A stretch of 64,000 nt of DNA from Saccharothrix deserti (GTDB lineage: Bacteria; Actinomycetota; Actinomycetes; Mycobacteriales; Pseudonocardiaceae): the NCBI RefSeq assembly GCF_009769385.1, contig NZ_ML775960.1, positions 114,732 to 178,731 on the forward strand, written 5' to 3'. The translations under genes were made by a program, and so were the position numbers. This document shows, in pieces, positions 17,640-26,150 of this stretch. Each line of letters begins with the position of its first letter. Position 1 is the stretch's first letter. Below the pieces are notes generated by a model. The model ran no database searches. It saw only the letters and a list, made by a program, of their open reading frames with translations, and had not been told where the DNA came from.

Positions 17640-19085
17640 ATGACGGAAAACACGTACAACAGCAACGACTGGCTCGACCACGAGGACGAGCTGTCCACCG
17701 GCGACCTGGCGCTCGAAGAGCGCGCCGCACTGCGTCGCGTAGCGGGGTTGTCCACCGAGCTCGAGGACGTCACCGAGGTCGAGTACCGGCAGCTCCGCCT
17801 GGAGCGCGTCGTGCTGGTCGGCGTGTGGACCGAGGGCACGACGGCCGATTCGGACGCCTCCATGGCGGAACTGGCCCTGCTCGCCGAGACCGCGGGCTCC
17901 GAGGTGCTGGAAGGCCTCGTGCAGCGGCGCGAGCGGCCCGACCCGGCCACCTACATCGGCTCCGGCAAGGTCCACGAACTGCGCGACGTCGTGATCGCGA
18001 CCGGCGCGGACACGGTGATCTGCGACGGCGAGCTCTCCCCCGGCCAGCTGCGGCAGCTGGAGGAGAAGCTGAAGGTCAAGGTCGTCGACCGCACCGCGCT
18101 GATCCTCGACATCTTCGCCCAGCACGCGTCCACCCGTGAGGGCAAGGCGCAGGTCGAGATGGCCCAGCTGCAGTACCTCCTGCCGCGTCTGCGCGGTTGG
18201 GGCGAGTCGCTGTCCCGGCAGGCCGGTGGTCGTGCGGGTGGCGGCAACGGCGGCGTGGGTCTACGCGGTCCCGGTGAGACGAAGCTGGAGACCGACCGCA
18301 GGCGCATCCGCGCGCGCATCTCCAAGCTGCGCCGCGAGATCGCCGCGATGGGCGTCATCCGGGAGACCAAGCGGCACCGCCGCGTGTCCAACGCGGTGCC
18401 GAACGTGGCCATCGCGGGTTACACGAACGCGGGCAAGTCCAGCCTGCTCAACGCGCTGACCGGCGCGGGGGTGCTGGTGCAGGACGCCCTGTTCGCGACC
18501 CTCGACCCGACCACGCGGCGCACCGAGACGCCCGAGGGCCTGCCCTACACGCTGACCGACACGGTCGGTTTCGTGCGGCACCTGCCGCACCAGCTGGTCG
18601 AGGCGTTCCGGTCGACGTTGGAGGAGGTCGCCGACGCGGACCTGCTGGTCCACGTGGTCGACGGCTCCGACGCGATGCCGGAGAAGCAGGTCGTGGCGGT
18701 GCGCGAGGTGATCAGCGAGATCTCGTCGCGGCGTGACGACCCGATGCCGACCGAGCTGCTGGTGGTGAACAAGATCGACGCGGTGGGCGAGCTGGGCATG
18801 GCCCGGCTGCGGCACCTGTTCCCCACGGCGGTGTTCGTGTCCGCGCACACCGGTGAAGGCATCTCCGACCTGCGTGAACGCATCGCGTCCATGACGCCTC
18901 GGCAGGAGGTCGTGGTCGACGCGCTGGTGCCGTACGCGCGGGGTGAGCTGGTCGCACGCGTGCACCGCGAGGGCGAAGTGCTCAAGGAGCGGCACACCGA
19001 GGAGGGCACCGAGCTGTCCGCCCGGGTCCGGCCCGACCTGGCCGGTGCGCTGGAGAAGTTCGCCGTGAACGGAAGCCGCGCCTGA
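17640..19085 (+). CDS. hflX: GTPase HflX
   Basis: Ribosome-associated GTPase that splits or rescues stalled ribosomes in the family's known role. The protein has 481 residues. The N-terminal HflX domain includes ATYIGSGKVHEL and EMAQLQYLLPRLRGWG, followed by the Gly-rich GGRAGGGNGGVGLRGPGETK. The G domain has G1 GYTNAGKSS, G3 DTVGF and G4 NKID. The ATG at 17640 gives the usual N-terminus. Its place between dapF and lexA matches other actinobacteria. Confidence 0.96.
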   Translation: MTENTYNSNDWLDHEDELSTGDLALEERAALRRVAGLSTELEDVTEVEYRQLRLERVVLVGVWTEGTTADSDASMAELALLAETAGSEVLEGLVQRRERPDPATYIGSGKVHELRDVVIATGADTVICDGELSPGQLRQLEEKLKVKVVDRTALILDIFAQHASTREGKAQVEMAQLQYLLPRLRGWGESLSRQAGGRAGGGNGGVGLRGPGETKLETDRRRIRARISKLRREIAAMGVIRETKRHRRVSNAVPNVAIAGYTNAGKSSLLNALTGAGVLVQDALFATLDPTTRRTETPEGLPYTLTDTVGFVRHLPHQLVEAFRSTLEEVADADLLVHVVDGSDAMPEKQVVAVREVISEISSRRDDPMPTELLVVNKIDAVGELGMARLRHLFPTAVFVSAHTGEGISDLRERIASMTPRQEVVVDALVPYARGELVARVHREGEVLKERHTEEGTELSARVRPDLAGALEKFAVNGSRA

Positions 19086-19090
19086 GACCG

Positions 19091-20116
19091 TTGCGCGCGT
19101 TCCTGGTATTAGCAGGCCTGGTGCTGACGGCCGGTTCCGCTTCGGCGGAGCCGGCCGTCGCCGACGTGTGCGCGGTGACCGACGAGCGGCTGGCGGAGCT
19201 GTCCGGCCTCGCGTCGGACGGCGACCAGTGGTTCGCGGTGAACGACAGCGACAACGGCCGACTGCTGATCCAGGTGATGGACCGGAATTGCGCGATCACC
19301 CGGACGATCACCGCGCCGAACAACCCGCTCGACGTCGAAGATCTCGCATTGGCTCCTGACGGAACCCTGTGGGCGGCGGACACCGGGGACAACGGCAAGT
19401 CGCGCGAAACCGTGGCATTGCACGCGGTTTCCCCCGACGGCAGCGCCCGTTTGTACCGCCTTACGTATCCTGACGGAAAGCACGACGCCGAAGCATTGTT
19501 GGTGGACCGCGACGGCATTCCGCACATCATCACGAAGGAAACCATCGGGTCGCCGTTGGTGTACCGGCCGGTTTCCGGGTTGAGCGAGGGCGCGGCGACG
19601 CCGATGGAGCAGGTGGCGAAGGTGCCGATCAGCGGCACGGACACCACTGGCGGGCCGTTGCAGAGTTCCGTGGTGACGCGCCTGGTCACGGGCGGTGCGA
19701 TGTCGCGGGACGGCAAGGTGGCGGCGTTGCGGACCTACACCGACGCGTACCTGTTCCCGGTTCCGGACGGTGGTGACCTGGCGGCGGCGTTGGAGTCCGA
19801 CCCGGTGCGGGTGCCGTTGGCCGGTGAGCCGCAGGGTGAGGCCATCGCGTTCGACCCGGACGGCACGCTGTTGTCGGCGTCCGAGTTCGGCAACGCCGGG
19901 GGCACTTCGTCGACCGTGCGTGCGGTGCGGGGTGCGGCGGCGTTGGCCGTGCCGCCCGCGCCCACCACGACCTCGGCGGACGCTCCGGCACCCGACGACT
20001 CGGCCGCTCCCCCGGCCTCCGACTCGTTCTCGGCGTGGCCGGTGGTGGGTGGCGGCGCGGTGGCGTTGGCACTGGTGGGAGCCCTGGTCCGGCGTTCCCG
20101 CAAGCGCCGGGCTTGA
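19091..20116 (+). CDS. Secreted C-terminally anchored protein, propeller-like
   Basis: Protein of 341 residues with a signal peptide (FLVLAGLVLTAGSASA), a beta-rich repeat body (VNDSDNGRLLIQV, DVEDLALAPDGTLWAADTGDN, GEAIAFDPDGTLLSASEFGN) resembling a small propeller, a Pro/Thr/Ala linker (about 288-312) and a C-terminal helix with an RRSRKRR tail. It is therefore probably exported and membrane-held. It starts with TTG 5 bp after hflX. It contains a rare TTA leucine codon at 19109. The function is unknown; a relation to phytase/esterase-like propellers is only a resemblance. Confidence 0.75.
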   Translation: MRAFLVLAGLVLTAGSASAEPAVADVCAVTDERLAELSGLASDGDQWFAVNDSDNGRLLIQVMDRNCAITRTITAPNNPLDVEDLALAPDGTLWAADTGDNGKSRETVALHAVSPDGSARLYRLTYPDGKHDAEALLVDRDGIPHIITKETIGSPLVYRPVSGLSEGAATPMEQVAKVPISGTDTTGGPLQSSVVTRLVTGGAMSRDGKVAALRTYTDAYLFPVPDGGDLAAALESDPVRVPLAGEPQGEAIAFDPDGTLLSASEFGNAGGTSSTVRAVRGAAALAVPPAPTTTSADAPAPDDSAAPPASDSFSAWPVVGGGAVALALVGALVRRSRKRRA

Positions 20117-20128
20117 CCACGGGGCCGA

Positions 20129-20156
20129 GCGGTCCGCGCCCCTGGGCCCGGACCGC
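20129..20156. terminator. Hairpin between convergent genes before lexA
   Basis: An 8-bp stem GCGGTCCG / CGGACCGC with a 12-nt GC-rich loop lies between the stops of the secreted-protein gene and lexA. It has no T-run. It is a likely bidirectional terminator. Confidence 0.4.
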
Positions 20157-20200
20157 CTCGTCCCCCGGATTCACGCCCCGACGGGCGCCGCCGTGACGCT

Positions 20201-20902
20201 CTACAGCCGGCGCAGGACCGCCACGACCTTGCCCAGGATCGACGCCTCGTCGCCCGGGATCGGCTGGTAGGCGGCGTTGTGCGGCATCAGCCACACGTGG
20301 CCGTCCTCCTTGCGCTTGAACGTCTTCACGGTGGCCTCACCGTCGATCATCGCGGCCACCACCTCGCCGTTGTCCGCGGTGGGCTGCTGGCGCACGACGA
20401 CCCAGTCGCCGTCCGTGATGGCGGCGTCCACCATCGAGTCACCCACGACCTTCAGCAGGAAAACGTCGCCCTCGCCGACGATCTCGCGCGGCAGCGGGAA
20501 CACGTCCTCGATGGCCTCCTCGGCCAGGATCGGCCCACCGGCCGCGATGCGGCCCAGCATGGGCACGTACGCGGGCGTCGGCTTGGACGCCGGGTCCAGG
20601 CCGGTCACGATCTCGGCCGGCAGCACACCCACCGCGCGCGGTCGGTTCGGATCGCGACGCAGGTACCCCTTCCGCTCCAGCGCACGCAGCTGGTGTGCGA
20701 CTGAGGAGGTGGAGGTCAGGCCGACCGCCTCCCCGATCTCGCGCACGCTGGGCGGGTAGCCGAACCGGTCGAGCCAGTCGCGGATCACGTCGAGCACCTT
20801 GCGCTGGCGCAGGGTGAGCCCGGCGTTGCCCGCGATGTCCGCCGGTTCGGGCGCGGAGGGCGCATCGGCGGTGCGCAGGTCTTCGTTGGTCTTGCGTGCC
20901 AC
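20201..20902 (-). CDS. lexA: SOS repressor LexA
   Basis: Represses SOS genes and self-cleaves when RecA is activated. The 233-residue protein has an N-terminal winged HTH ([34 protein letters not shown]), the Ala-Gly cleavage site in GRIAAGGP, the catalytic Ser in [11 protein letters not shown] and the catalytic Lys in ATVKTFKR. The GTG start has a strong GAGGAGG site. The gene is divergent from the chiZ/divS-like gene. LexA boxes lie at 20991 and 21073. Confidence 0.97.
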   Translation of the reverse strand: MARKTNEDLRTADAPSAPEPADIAGNAGLTLRQRKVLDVIRDWLDRFGYPPSVREIGEAVGLTSTSSVAHQLRALERKGYLRRDPNRPRAVGVLPAEIVTGLDPASKPTPAYVPMLGRIAAGGPILAEEAIEDVFPLPREIVGEGDVFLLKVVGDSMVDAAITDGDWVVVRQQPTADNGEVVAAMIDGEATVKTFKRKEDGHVWLMPHNAAYQPIPGDEASILGKVVAVLRRL

Positions 20903-20990
20903 GGTGCTTCCTCCTCACCGGTCCCGATTGCCCAGGCCGGCTTCTCCGACGATCTTCACTTGTGGACGGTAGTCGCGTTCCCTGTCCAGA

Positions 20991-21006
20991 TCAAACACCT
21001 GTTCGA
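20991..21006. promoter_or_regulatory. LexA box upstream of lexA
   Basis: TCAAAC-ACCT-GTTCGA is one base off the actinobacterial SOS palindrome TCGAAC-N4-GTTCGA. It lies 89 bp upstream of lexA and fits autorepression. Confidence 0.85.
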
Positions 21007-21072
21007 AGTAATGCTCGGCGTGTCCTAGCGATTTCGCCCGGTGAAGTGGTAGACATTCGCACGGACGTTCGA

Positions 21073-21088
21073 TCGAACACAGGTTCGA
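21073..21088. promoter_or_regulatory. LexA box upstream of the chiZ/divS-like gene
   Basis: TCGAAC-ACAG-GTTCGA has perfect 6-bp half sites and lies 32 bp before the start of the LysM gene. Confidence 0.92.
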
Positions 21089-21119
21089 TCATGATCGGAT
21101 GACCTGCGTGGAGGGCATC

Positions 21120-21617
21120 ATGGCGGTGGTCATTGGCACCCGGAACAGCTTCGAACTCGTGGACGGCGCCGGTGTCGAGGATGTCGCCCTCGGCGTCGGA
21201 TTGCGACCCGGACCACGGGTACTCCGCCGGTTCGAGGTACCGGACAAGGACAACCGCCGCCCGTCGACCCGCCCCCGCCCGCTCGCCGTCCGGGAGACCG
21301 CGCCCGAACCGGCCGCCTGCGACGTGCGCCCACAGCGGCACCCGGCCGTCCAGTTCCTCGTCTACGCCGCGACCGCGGCCGTGTTCGCCGCCCTGCTGAG
21401 CCTGCTCTACCTGTACGTCTCCGGCGCCACGACGGTCCCCGAACGGACCAACGTCGTCCACGTCCAGGTGGGCGAGACGCTGCGGGACGTAGCGGAGCGC
21501 AGCGCCCCGAACAGCGACCCCGAGGCCGTGGCAGCCCGCATCCGCGAGCTGAACAACCTCCCGGACTCCGACGTGGTCCCCGGCCAGTCCCTGATCGCCC
21601 CCGACGGCACCCCCTGA
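21120..21617 (+). CDS. SOS-induced LysM membrane protein (ChiZ/DivS-like)
   Basis: Protein of 165 residues with a cytoplasmic N-terminal part rich in Arg/Pro, one transmembrane helix (VQFLVYAATAAVFAALLSLLY, about 81-101) and a C-terminal LysM-type domain (HVQVGETLRDVAERS, IRELNNLPDSDVVPGQSL). The position divergent from lexA and a perfect LexA box match Rv2719c (ChiZ) and corynebacterial DivS, which slow division during DNA damage. The function is inferred from that context. The ATG at 21120 has a GGAGGG site. Confidence 0.88.
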   Translation: MAVVIGTRNSFELVDGAGVEDVALGVGLRPGPRVLRRFEVPDKDNRRPSTRPRPLAVRETAPEPAACDVRPQRHPAVQFLVYAATAAVFAALLSLLYLYVSGATTVPERTNVVHVQVGETLRDVAERSAPNSDPEAVAARIRELNNLPDSDVVPGQSLIAPDGTP

Positions 21618-21646
21618 CCCTCCCCAGGGCTCAACCTCCAGCCAAC

Positions 21647-21816
21647 CGCGAGAGTCGAACACCCAGGTCGCGAGAGTCGAACCTCCAGGTGCCGTGAGTC
21701 CTACGTTCAGGATGCGTGTGCCCTACGTCCAGGACCCCTGAGTTCAACGTTCGGAACGTTGAACTCAGGGGTCCTGGACGTTCGACTCTCGGCACCTGAG
21801 CGTTCGACTCGCGCGT
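21647..21816. repeat. 22-nt degenerate repeat array, two orientations
   Basis: About five head-to-tail plus-strand units (starting near 21647, 21669, 21693, 21715 and 21737) follow the pattern CGNGAGTCSWACGTYCAGG. About three minus-strand units occupy 21752-21816. The two halves meet at a 27-bp palindrome. The units share GAGTCGAAC or GAGTTCAAC cores. There are no unique spacers, so it is not a CRISPR. Confidence 0.75.
21725..21781. repeat. 27-bp perfect inverted repeat (CGG loop)
   Basis: The left arm 21725-21751 begins ACGTCCAGGACCCCTGAG. The right arm 21755-21781 is its exact reverse complement. Only CGG (21752-21754) separates them. In RNA or single-stranded DNA it would form a very stable hairpin. 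Confidence 0.9.
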
Positions 21817-21970
21817 TTGCGTTCGCAAGCCGGCGGTGACCTGCGGCGTCGTTCGGAGGCGGCTGGTGATCGGCATGTCGCGGAGCGCTGAACCTCCCGC
21901 GGACATCCCACCGAGTGGTCCGGGACACGTGTGTCGAGTTGCAGAGCAGTAGGCTCCAGGCATAGGTTGA

Positions 21971-22018
21971 CCCCTACATCTAGTGGTTACACCGTTGTAG
22001 TTAGTCCACAGGTTGGGG
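21971..22018 (+). promoter_or_regulatory. NrdR-box pair upstream of nrdR-nrdJ
   Basis: Box 1 (21971-21986, CCCCTACATCTAGTGG) keeps the core CwAnATnTwG of the NrdR consensus. Box 2 (22003-22018, AGTCCACAGGTTGGGG) is weaker. The 16-bp gap fits the usual NrdR tandem spacing. Box 1 abuts a TTGACC -35-like hexamer. Confidence 0.7.
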
Positions 22019-22076
22019 TATTCCCCACCATGAGGGCTAACGCGATGGATGCTGCGCGGAGGAGGGGAGACCAGCC

Positions 22077-22535
22077 GTGCGATGCCCGTTCTGCCGGAAC
22101 GCGGACTCTCGTGTGGTCGACTCGCGCGAGGTGGACGAGGGCCAGGTGATCCGTCGCCGGCGGTCCTGCTCGAGCTGCGGTCGCCGGTTCACCACCGTGG
22201 AGGAGGCCGTGCTCGCGGTGGTCAAGCGCTCCGGCGTCACCGAGCCGTTCAGCCGGGACAAGGTCGTCAACGGCGTCCGCCGCGCCTGCCAGGGCCGCCC
22301 GGTCGACGAGGACGCCTTGCAGCAGCTGGCCCACCGCGTCGAGGAGTCCATCCGCTCGGGCGGCAACGCCGAGATCCCGAGCCACGAGGTGGGCCTGGCC
22401 ATCCTCGGCCCGCTGCGCGAGCTGGACGAGGTCGCCTACCTCCGGTTCGCCAGCGTTTATCGATCTTTCTCGTCCGTCGAGGACTTCGAGAAGGAGATCG
22501 CCGATCTTCGCGACGCCCAGCGCACTGACGACTGA
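22077..22535 (+). CDS. nrdR: Transcriptional repressor NrdR
   Basis: ATP/dATP-responsive repressor of ribonucleotide reductase genes. The 152-residue protein has the N-terminal zinc ribbon ([16 protein letters not shown]) and an ATP-cone ([24 protein letters not shown]). The GTG start follows a strong GGAGGAGGGGAG site. It lies just upstream of nrdJ, its usual partner in actinomycetes, and a box pair lies before it, so it should regulate its own operon. Confidence 0.96.
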   Translation: MRCPFCRNADSRVVDSREVDEGQVIRRRRSCSSCGRRFTTVEEAVLAVVKRSGVTEPFSRDKVVNGVRRACQGRPVDEDALQQLAHRVEESIRSGGNAEIPSHEVGLAILGPLRELDEVAYLRFASVYRSFSSVEDFEKEIADLRDAQRTDD

Positions 22536-22651
22536 GCGCCGCGACGCAGGACAAGACACAGGACAACCAGCGACCGACTCGGACGGGGAGCCCGGACGTG
22601 GGTCGTGCACCAGACTTCGAGCACGTGCGAAACGGGAAGAGGACACGGGGA

Positions 22652-25501
22652 ATGACGGAGACCGTCGGTGGCTCCAGCAAGAGGACGGCAACCCGCAACG
22701 GCGCGGGGGACAAGAACGCCAAGCTGAAGGTGGAGCGCGTCTACACCACGGCGGGCAAGCACCCCTATGACGAGGTCACCTGGGAGCACCGCGACGTCGT
22801 CATGACGAACTGGCGCGACGGCTCGGTGAACTTCGAGCAGCGGGGCGTCGAGTTCCCCGACTTCTGGTCGGTCAACGCCACCAACATCGTCACCAGCAAG
22901 TACTTCCGCGGCGCGGTGGGCACGCCGCAGCGCGAGCACAGCCTGCGCCAGCTCATCGACCGCGTGGTGAAGACCTACGTCGAGGCGGGCGTCAAGCACG
23001 GCTACTTCGCCACCGACGCGGACGCCGAGATCTACGAGCACGAACTGACCTGGATGCTGCTGCACCAGGTGTTCAGCTTCAACTCGCCGGTGTGGTTCAA
23101 CGTGGGCACCAGCTCGCCGCAGCAGGTCAGCGCCTGCTTCATCCTGTCGGTCGACGACACGATGGAGTCGATCCTGAACTGGTACCGCGAGGAGGGCCTG
23201 ATCTTCAAGGGCGGCTCCGGCGCGGGTCTGAACCTGTCGCGCATCCGGTCGTCCAAGGAGCTGCTGTCCTCCGGCGGCACGGCGTCCGGCCCGGTGTCGT
23301 TCATGCGCGGCGCGGACGCGTCCGCGGGCACCATCAAGTCCGGTGGCGCGACCCGCCGCGCGGCGAAGATGGTCGTGCTGGACGTCGACCACCCCGACGT
23401 CGAGGAGTTCATCCAGACCAAGGCGCGTGAAGAGGACAAGGTCCGCGCGCTGCGCGACGCCGGGTTCGACATGGACCTGGGCGGCAAGGACATCGTGTCC
23501 GTGCAGTACCAGAACGCGAACAACTCGATCCGCGTGTCGGACGAGTTCATGCACGCCTACGAGAACGGCGGCCGGTTCGGCCTGCGCGCCCGCCAGACCG
23601 GCGAGGTCATCGAGACCGTCGACGCGAAGGACCTGTTCCGCAAGCTGGCGCAGGCCGCGTGGGAGTGCGCCGACCCGGGCATCCAGTACGACGGCACGAT
23701 CAACGACTGGCACACCACGCCGGAGTCGGGTCGGATCACCGCCTCGAACCCGTGCTCGGAGTACATGCACCTGGACAACTCCAGCTGCAACCTGGCGTCG
23801 TTGAACCTGATGAAGTTCCTGAAGGACGACGGCTCGTTCAACGCGGAGCTGTTCGCCAAGTCGGTCGAGCTGATCATCACCGCGATGGACATCTCGATCT
23901 GCTTCGCGGACTTCCCGACCCCCGCGATCGGCGAGACGACGCGTGCGTTCCGCCAGCTCGGCATCGGCTACGCGAACCTGGGCGCGCTGCTCATGGCGAC
24001 CGGTCACGCGTACGACTCCGAGGGTGGCCGCGCGCTGGCCGCCGCGATCACGTCCCTGATGCAGGCCGTGGCGTACAAGCGGTCCGCTGAGCTGGCGGGC
24101 ATCGTCGGCCCGTACGACGGCTACGCCCGCAACGCCGAGGCGCACCAGCGGGTCATCCGCAAGCACTCGGCGGCGAACGACATGCTGCGCACGTACCACG
24201 CTAACGACGGTGCGGTGCAGAAGGTCGCGACCAAGGCGTGGCAGGAGTGCCAGAAGATCGGTGCCCGCAACGGCTGGCGCAACGCGCAGGCCAGCGTGCT
24301 CGCGCCCACCGGCACCATCGGCCTGATGATGGACTGCGACACCACCGGCATCGAGCCGGACCTGGCGCTGGTGAAGTTCAAGAAGCTGGTCGGCGGCGGC
24401 TCGATGCAGATCGTCAACCAGACCGTGCCGCGCGCGCTGCGCGTCCTGGGCTACCAGGAGGAGCAGATCGAGGCGATCGTCGAGTACATCGGCGAGCACG
24501 GCCACGTGGTCGACGCCCCCGGTCTGAAGCCCGAGCACTACGAGGTCTTCGACTGCGCGATGGGCGACCGCTCGATCGCGCCGCTCGGTCACGTGCGGAT
24601 GATGGCGGCGGTGCAGCCGTTCATCTCGGGCGCGATCTCCAAGACGGTGAACATGCCGGAGACGGCGACCGTCGAAGAGGTCGAGGACATCTACTACCAG
24701 GGCTGGAAGCTGGGCCTGAAGGCGCTGGCGATCTACCGCGACAACTGCAAGGTCGGCCAGCCGCTGTCGGCGGGCAAGGGCGCCAACAAGGGCGCCGAGC
24801 CGAAGACCGAGACGGTCGTGGAGTACCGCCCGGTGCGCAAGCGGCTGCCGAAGAAGCGCCCGTCGCAGACGGTGTCGTTCACGGTCGGCGGCGCGGAGGG
24901 CTACCTGCACGCCGGTTCGTACCCGGACGACGGCCTGGGCGAGATCTTCGTCAAGCTCGGCAAGCAGGGTTCGACGCTGGCCGGCGTGATGGACGCGTTC
25001 TCCATGTCCATCTCGGTGGGTCTGCAGTACGGCATCCCGCTGGAGTTCTACGTCTCGAAGTTCCAGAACCTGCGCTTCGAGCCGGCCGGCATGACCGACG
25101 ACCCGGACGTCCGGATCGCGACCAGCGTGCTGGACTACCTGTTCCGCCGCCTGGCGCTCGACTACCTGCCGTTCGACAAGCGCGCGCAGCTCGGCATCTT
25201 CACCGCCGACGAGCGCACCGCGCAGGTGTCGTCCGACTACGGCAACGGCGACGTCGACCTGGAGGGTCTGCGCACGTCGGTCGACTCGGCCCCGACGGCC
25301 TCGGCCACGTCCACCCCGGCATTGGAGGAGAAGAAGTCCAAGCCGCAGGACATCAAGGTGGGCAGCTCCACGGAACTGCTCGAACTGCACCTGGGCAAGG
25401 CCGCCGACGCGCCGCTGTGCATGACGTGCGGCACGAAGATGCGCCCGGCCGGCTCCTGCTACCTGTGCGAGGGCTGCGGCTCCACCTCGGGTTGCAGCTG
25501 A
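22652..25501 (+). CDS. nrdJ: Vitamin B12-dependent (class II) ribonucleotide reductase
   Basis: Reduces ribonucleotides using adenosylcobalamin, without need for oxygen. The 949-residue protein has the alpha-barrel core with FSFNSPVWFNVG, the cysteine-containing NPCSEYMHLDNSSCNLASLN and VLAPTGTIGLMMDCDTTG, and a C-terminal cysteine cluster (CMTCGTKM, CYLCEGCGSTSGC) that passes electrons from thioredoxin. The ATG at 22652 follows nrdR by 116 bp. A B12 riboswitch is not evident in the short gap. A strong hairpin follows the stop. Confidence 0.96.
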   Translation: MTETVGGSSKRTATRNGAGDKNAKLKVERVYTTAGKHPYDEVTWEHRDVVMTNWRDGSVNFEQRGVEFPDFWSVNATNIVTSKYFRGAVGTPQREHSLRQLIDRVVKTYVEAGVKHGYFATDADAEIYEHELTWMLLHQVFSFNSPVWFNVGTSSPQQVSACFILSVDDTMESILNWYREEGLIFKGGSGAGLNLSRIRSSKELLSSGGTASGPVSFMRGADASAGTIKSGGATRRAAKMVVLDVDHPDVEEFIQTKAREEDKVRALRDAGFDMDLGGKDIVSVQYQNANNSIRVSDEFMHAYENGGRFGLRARQTGEVIETVDAKDLFRKLAQAAWECADPGIQYDGTINDWHTTPESGRITASNPCSEYMHLDNSSCNLASLNLMKFLKDDGSFNAELFAKSVELIITAMDISICFADFPTPAIGETTRAFRQLGIGYANLGALLMATGHAYDSEGGRALAAAITSLMQAVAYKRSAELAGIVGPYDGYARNAEAHQRVIRKHSAANDMLRTYHANDGAVQKVATKAWQECQKIGARNGWRNAQASVLAPTGTIGLMMDCDTTGIEPDLALVKFKKLVGGGSMQIVNQTVPRALRVLGYQEEQIEAIVEYIGEHGHVVDAPGLKPEHYEVFDCAMGDRSIAPLGHVRMMAAVQPFISGAISKTVNMPETATVEEVEDIYYQGWKLGLKALAIYRDNCKVGQPLSAGKGANKGAEPKTETVVEYRPVRKRLPKKRPSQTVSFTVGGAEGYLHAGSYPDDGLGEIFVKLGKQGSTLAGVMDAFSMSISVGLQYGIPLEFYVSKFQNLRFEPAGMTDDPDVRIATSVLDYLFRRLALDYLPFDKRAQLGIFTADERTAQVSSDYGNGDVDLEGLRTSVDSAPTASATSTPALEEKKSKPQDIKVGSSTELLELHLGKAADAPLCMTCGTKMRPAGSCYLCEGCGSTSGCS

Positions 25502-25525
25502 CCACAATCGGATGATCCAGCCGGT

Positions 25526-25563
25526 CAGGGCCGGGAGCCAAGCGTCATCGGCTCCCGGCCCTG
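25526..25563 (+). terminator. nrdJ terminator hairpin
   Basis: A 14-bp stem with arms CAGGGCCGGGAGCC and GGCTCCCGGCCCTG and a 10-nt loop starts 24 nt after the nrdJ stop. It has no T-run, as is common for actinomycete terminators. Confidence 0.6.
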
Positions 25564-25581
25564 CCGCTGCCCGCCGACCTC

Positions 25582-25713
25582 GTGCACATGCTGATCTCGC
25601 GGGTCGGCGTCGACGAGTCCGAGGTGGCCGGGATGAGCAGCGACGAGGCGGTCGCCAGGCTTCAGCGCTACTGGACCGAGGGCCCTGATCAAGCGACAGG
25701 AGCGATGTCGTGA
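25582..25713 (+). CDS. Small ORF coupled to the ADP-ribosylglycohydrolase remnant
   Basis: An ORF of about 43 residues (GTG 25582, or ATG 25588) reads HMLISRVGVDESEVAGMS and then SDEAVARLQRYWTEG. Its TGA overlaps the GTG of the next reading frame (GTGA), the coupling seen in real operons. The product is acidic and helical. It is unrecognised and may itself be the surviving 3' end of a larger gene, because no ribosome site is obvious. Confidence 0.45.
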   Translation: MHMLISRVGVDESEVAGMSSDEAVARLQRYWTEGPDQATGAMS

Positions 25714-26119
25714 TGACGCGGGCGAGCGGGACGTTGTTGGGGTTGGCTTACGGGGACGCCTTGGGCGCGCCGACCGAGTTCCTGACCGTCGCCGAGATCG
25801 AGCAGCGCTACGGCGTGGGTGGGCCGCGGGAGTTGGAGGGCGATCCCGCTCTGGTCACCGATGACACCCAGATGACGTTGGCGGTCGCGCGGGCGTTGGG
25901 TGAGACGGGGCGTGAGGGCATCGCCGGTGCGTTGCGTGATCACTTCGTGCGGTGGCCCTGTCGCGGGCGGCGACGACGTCCGGCGACTCGGACTCGATCG
26001 CGTGTCTCGCCGGGGCGTTCGCGGGTGCCGCGCACGGTCTCGACGCGTGGCCCGAGGAGTGGGCCGAGCGCATCGAGCACGGTGACGAGCTGGCCGCGTT
26101 CGGCCGGATGTGGGACTGA
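25710..26119 (+). pseudogene. ADP-ribosylglycohydrolase, internally deleted and frameshifted
   Basis: The first roughly 80 codons encode the N-terminus of an ADP-ribosyl hydrolase (GTLLGLAYGDALGAPTEFL and the metal-binding DDTQMT). The reading frame then continues as unrelated Arg/Ser-rich sequence. In another frame, from about 25951, the family C-terminus resumes (AATTSGDSDSIACLAGAFAG up to a TGA at 26117). The middle of the protein, which in relatives holds the rest of the alpha-helical core, is missing, so the locus encodes about 135 residues where family members usually have about 300. The second metal motif GDSDS survives. It is a decayed gene unless the frameshift is a sequencing error, which would not restore the missing core. 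Confidence 0.8.
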
Positions 26120-26150
26120 AACGGGTTGCCCGGCCGGCGACACTGGTTCC

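Larger units (their letters stand above)
21618..22076. other. 459-bp intergenic region between the LysM gene and nrdR
   Basis: No convincing gene is present. The left part (21647-21816) is an array of 22-nt degenerate repeats ending in a large palindrome. The middle (21820-21960) shows nothing clear. The right part carries the nrdR promoter with a TTGACC hexamer at 21967 and a pair of NrdR-like boxes. Confidence 0.7.

Noticed and set aside
21647..21816. Possible CRISPR array
   Set aside because: Units are degenerate and adjacent, with no unique spacers and no cas genes.
22536..22651. B12 riboswitch before nrdJ
   Set aside because: The gap is too short and lacks the conserved B12-box sequence.
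22457..25507. Long minus-strand ORF (1016 residues)
   Set aside because: Shadow of nrdJ: Arg-rich, no domains, antisense in high-GC DNA.
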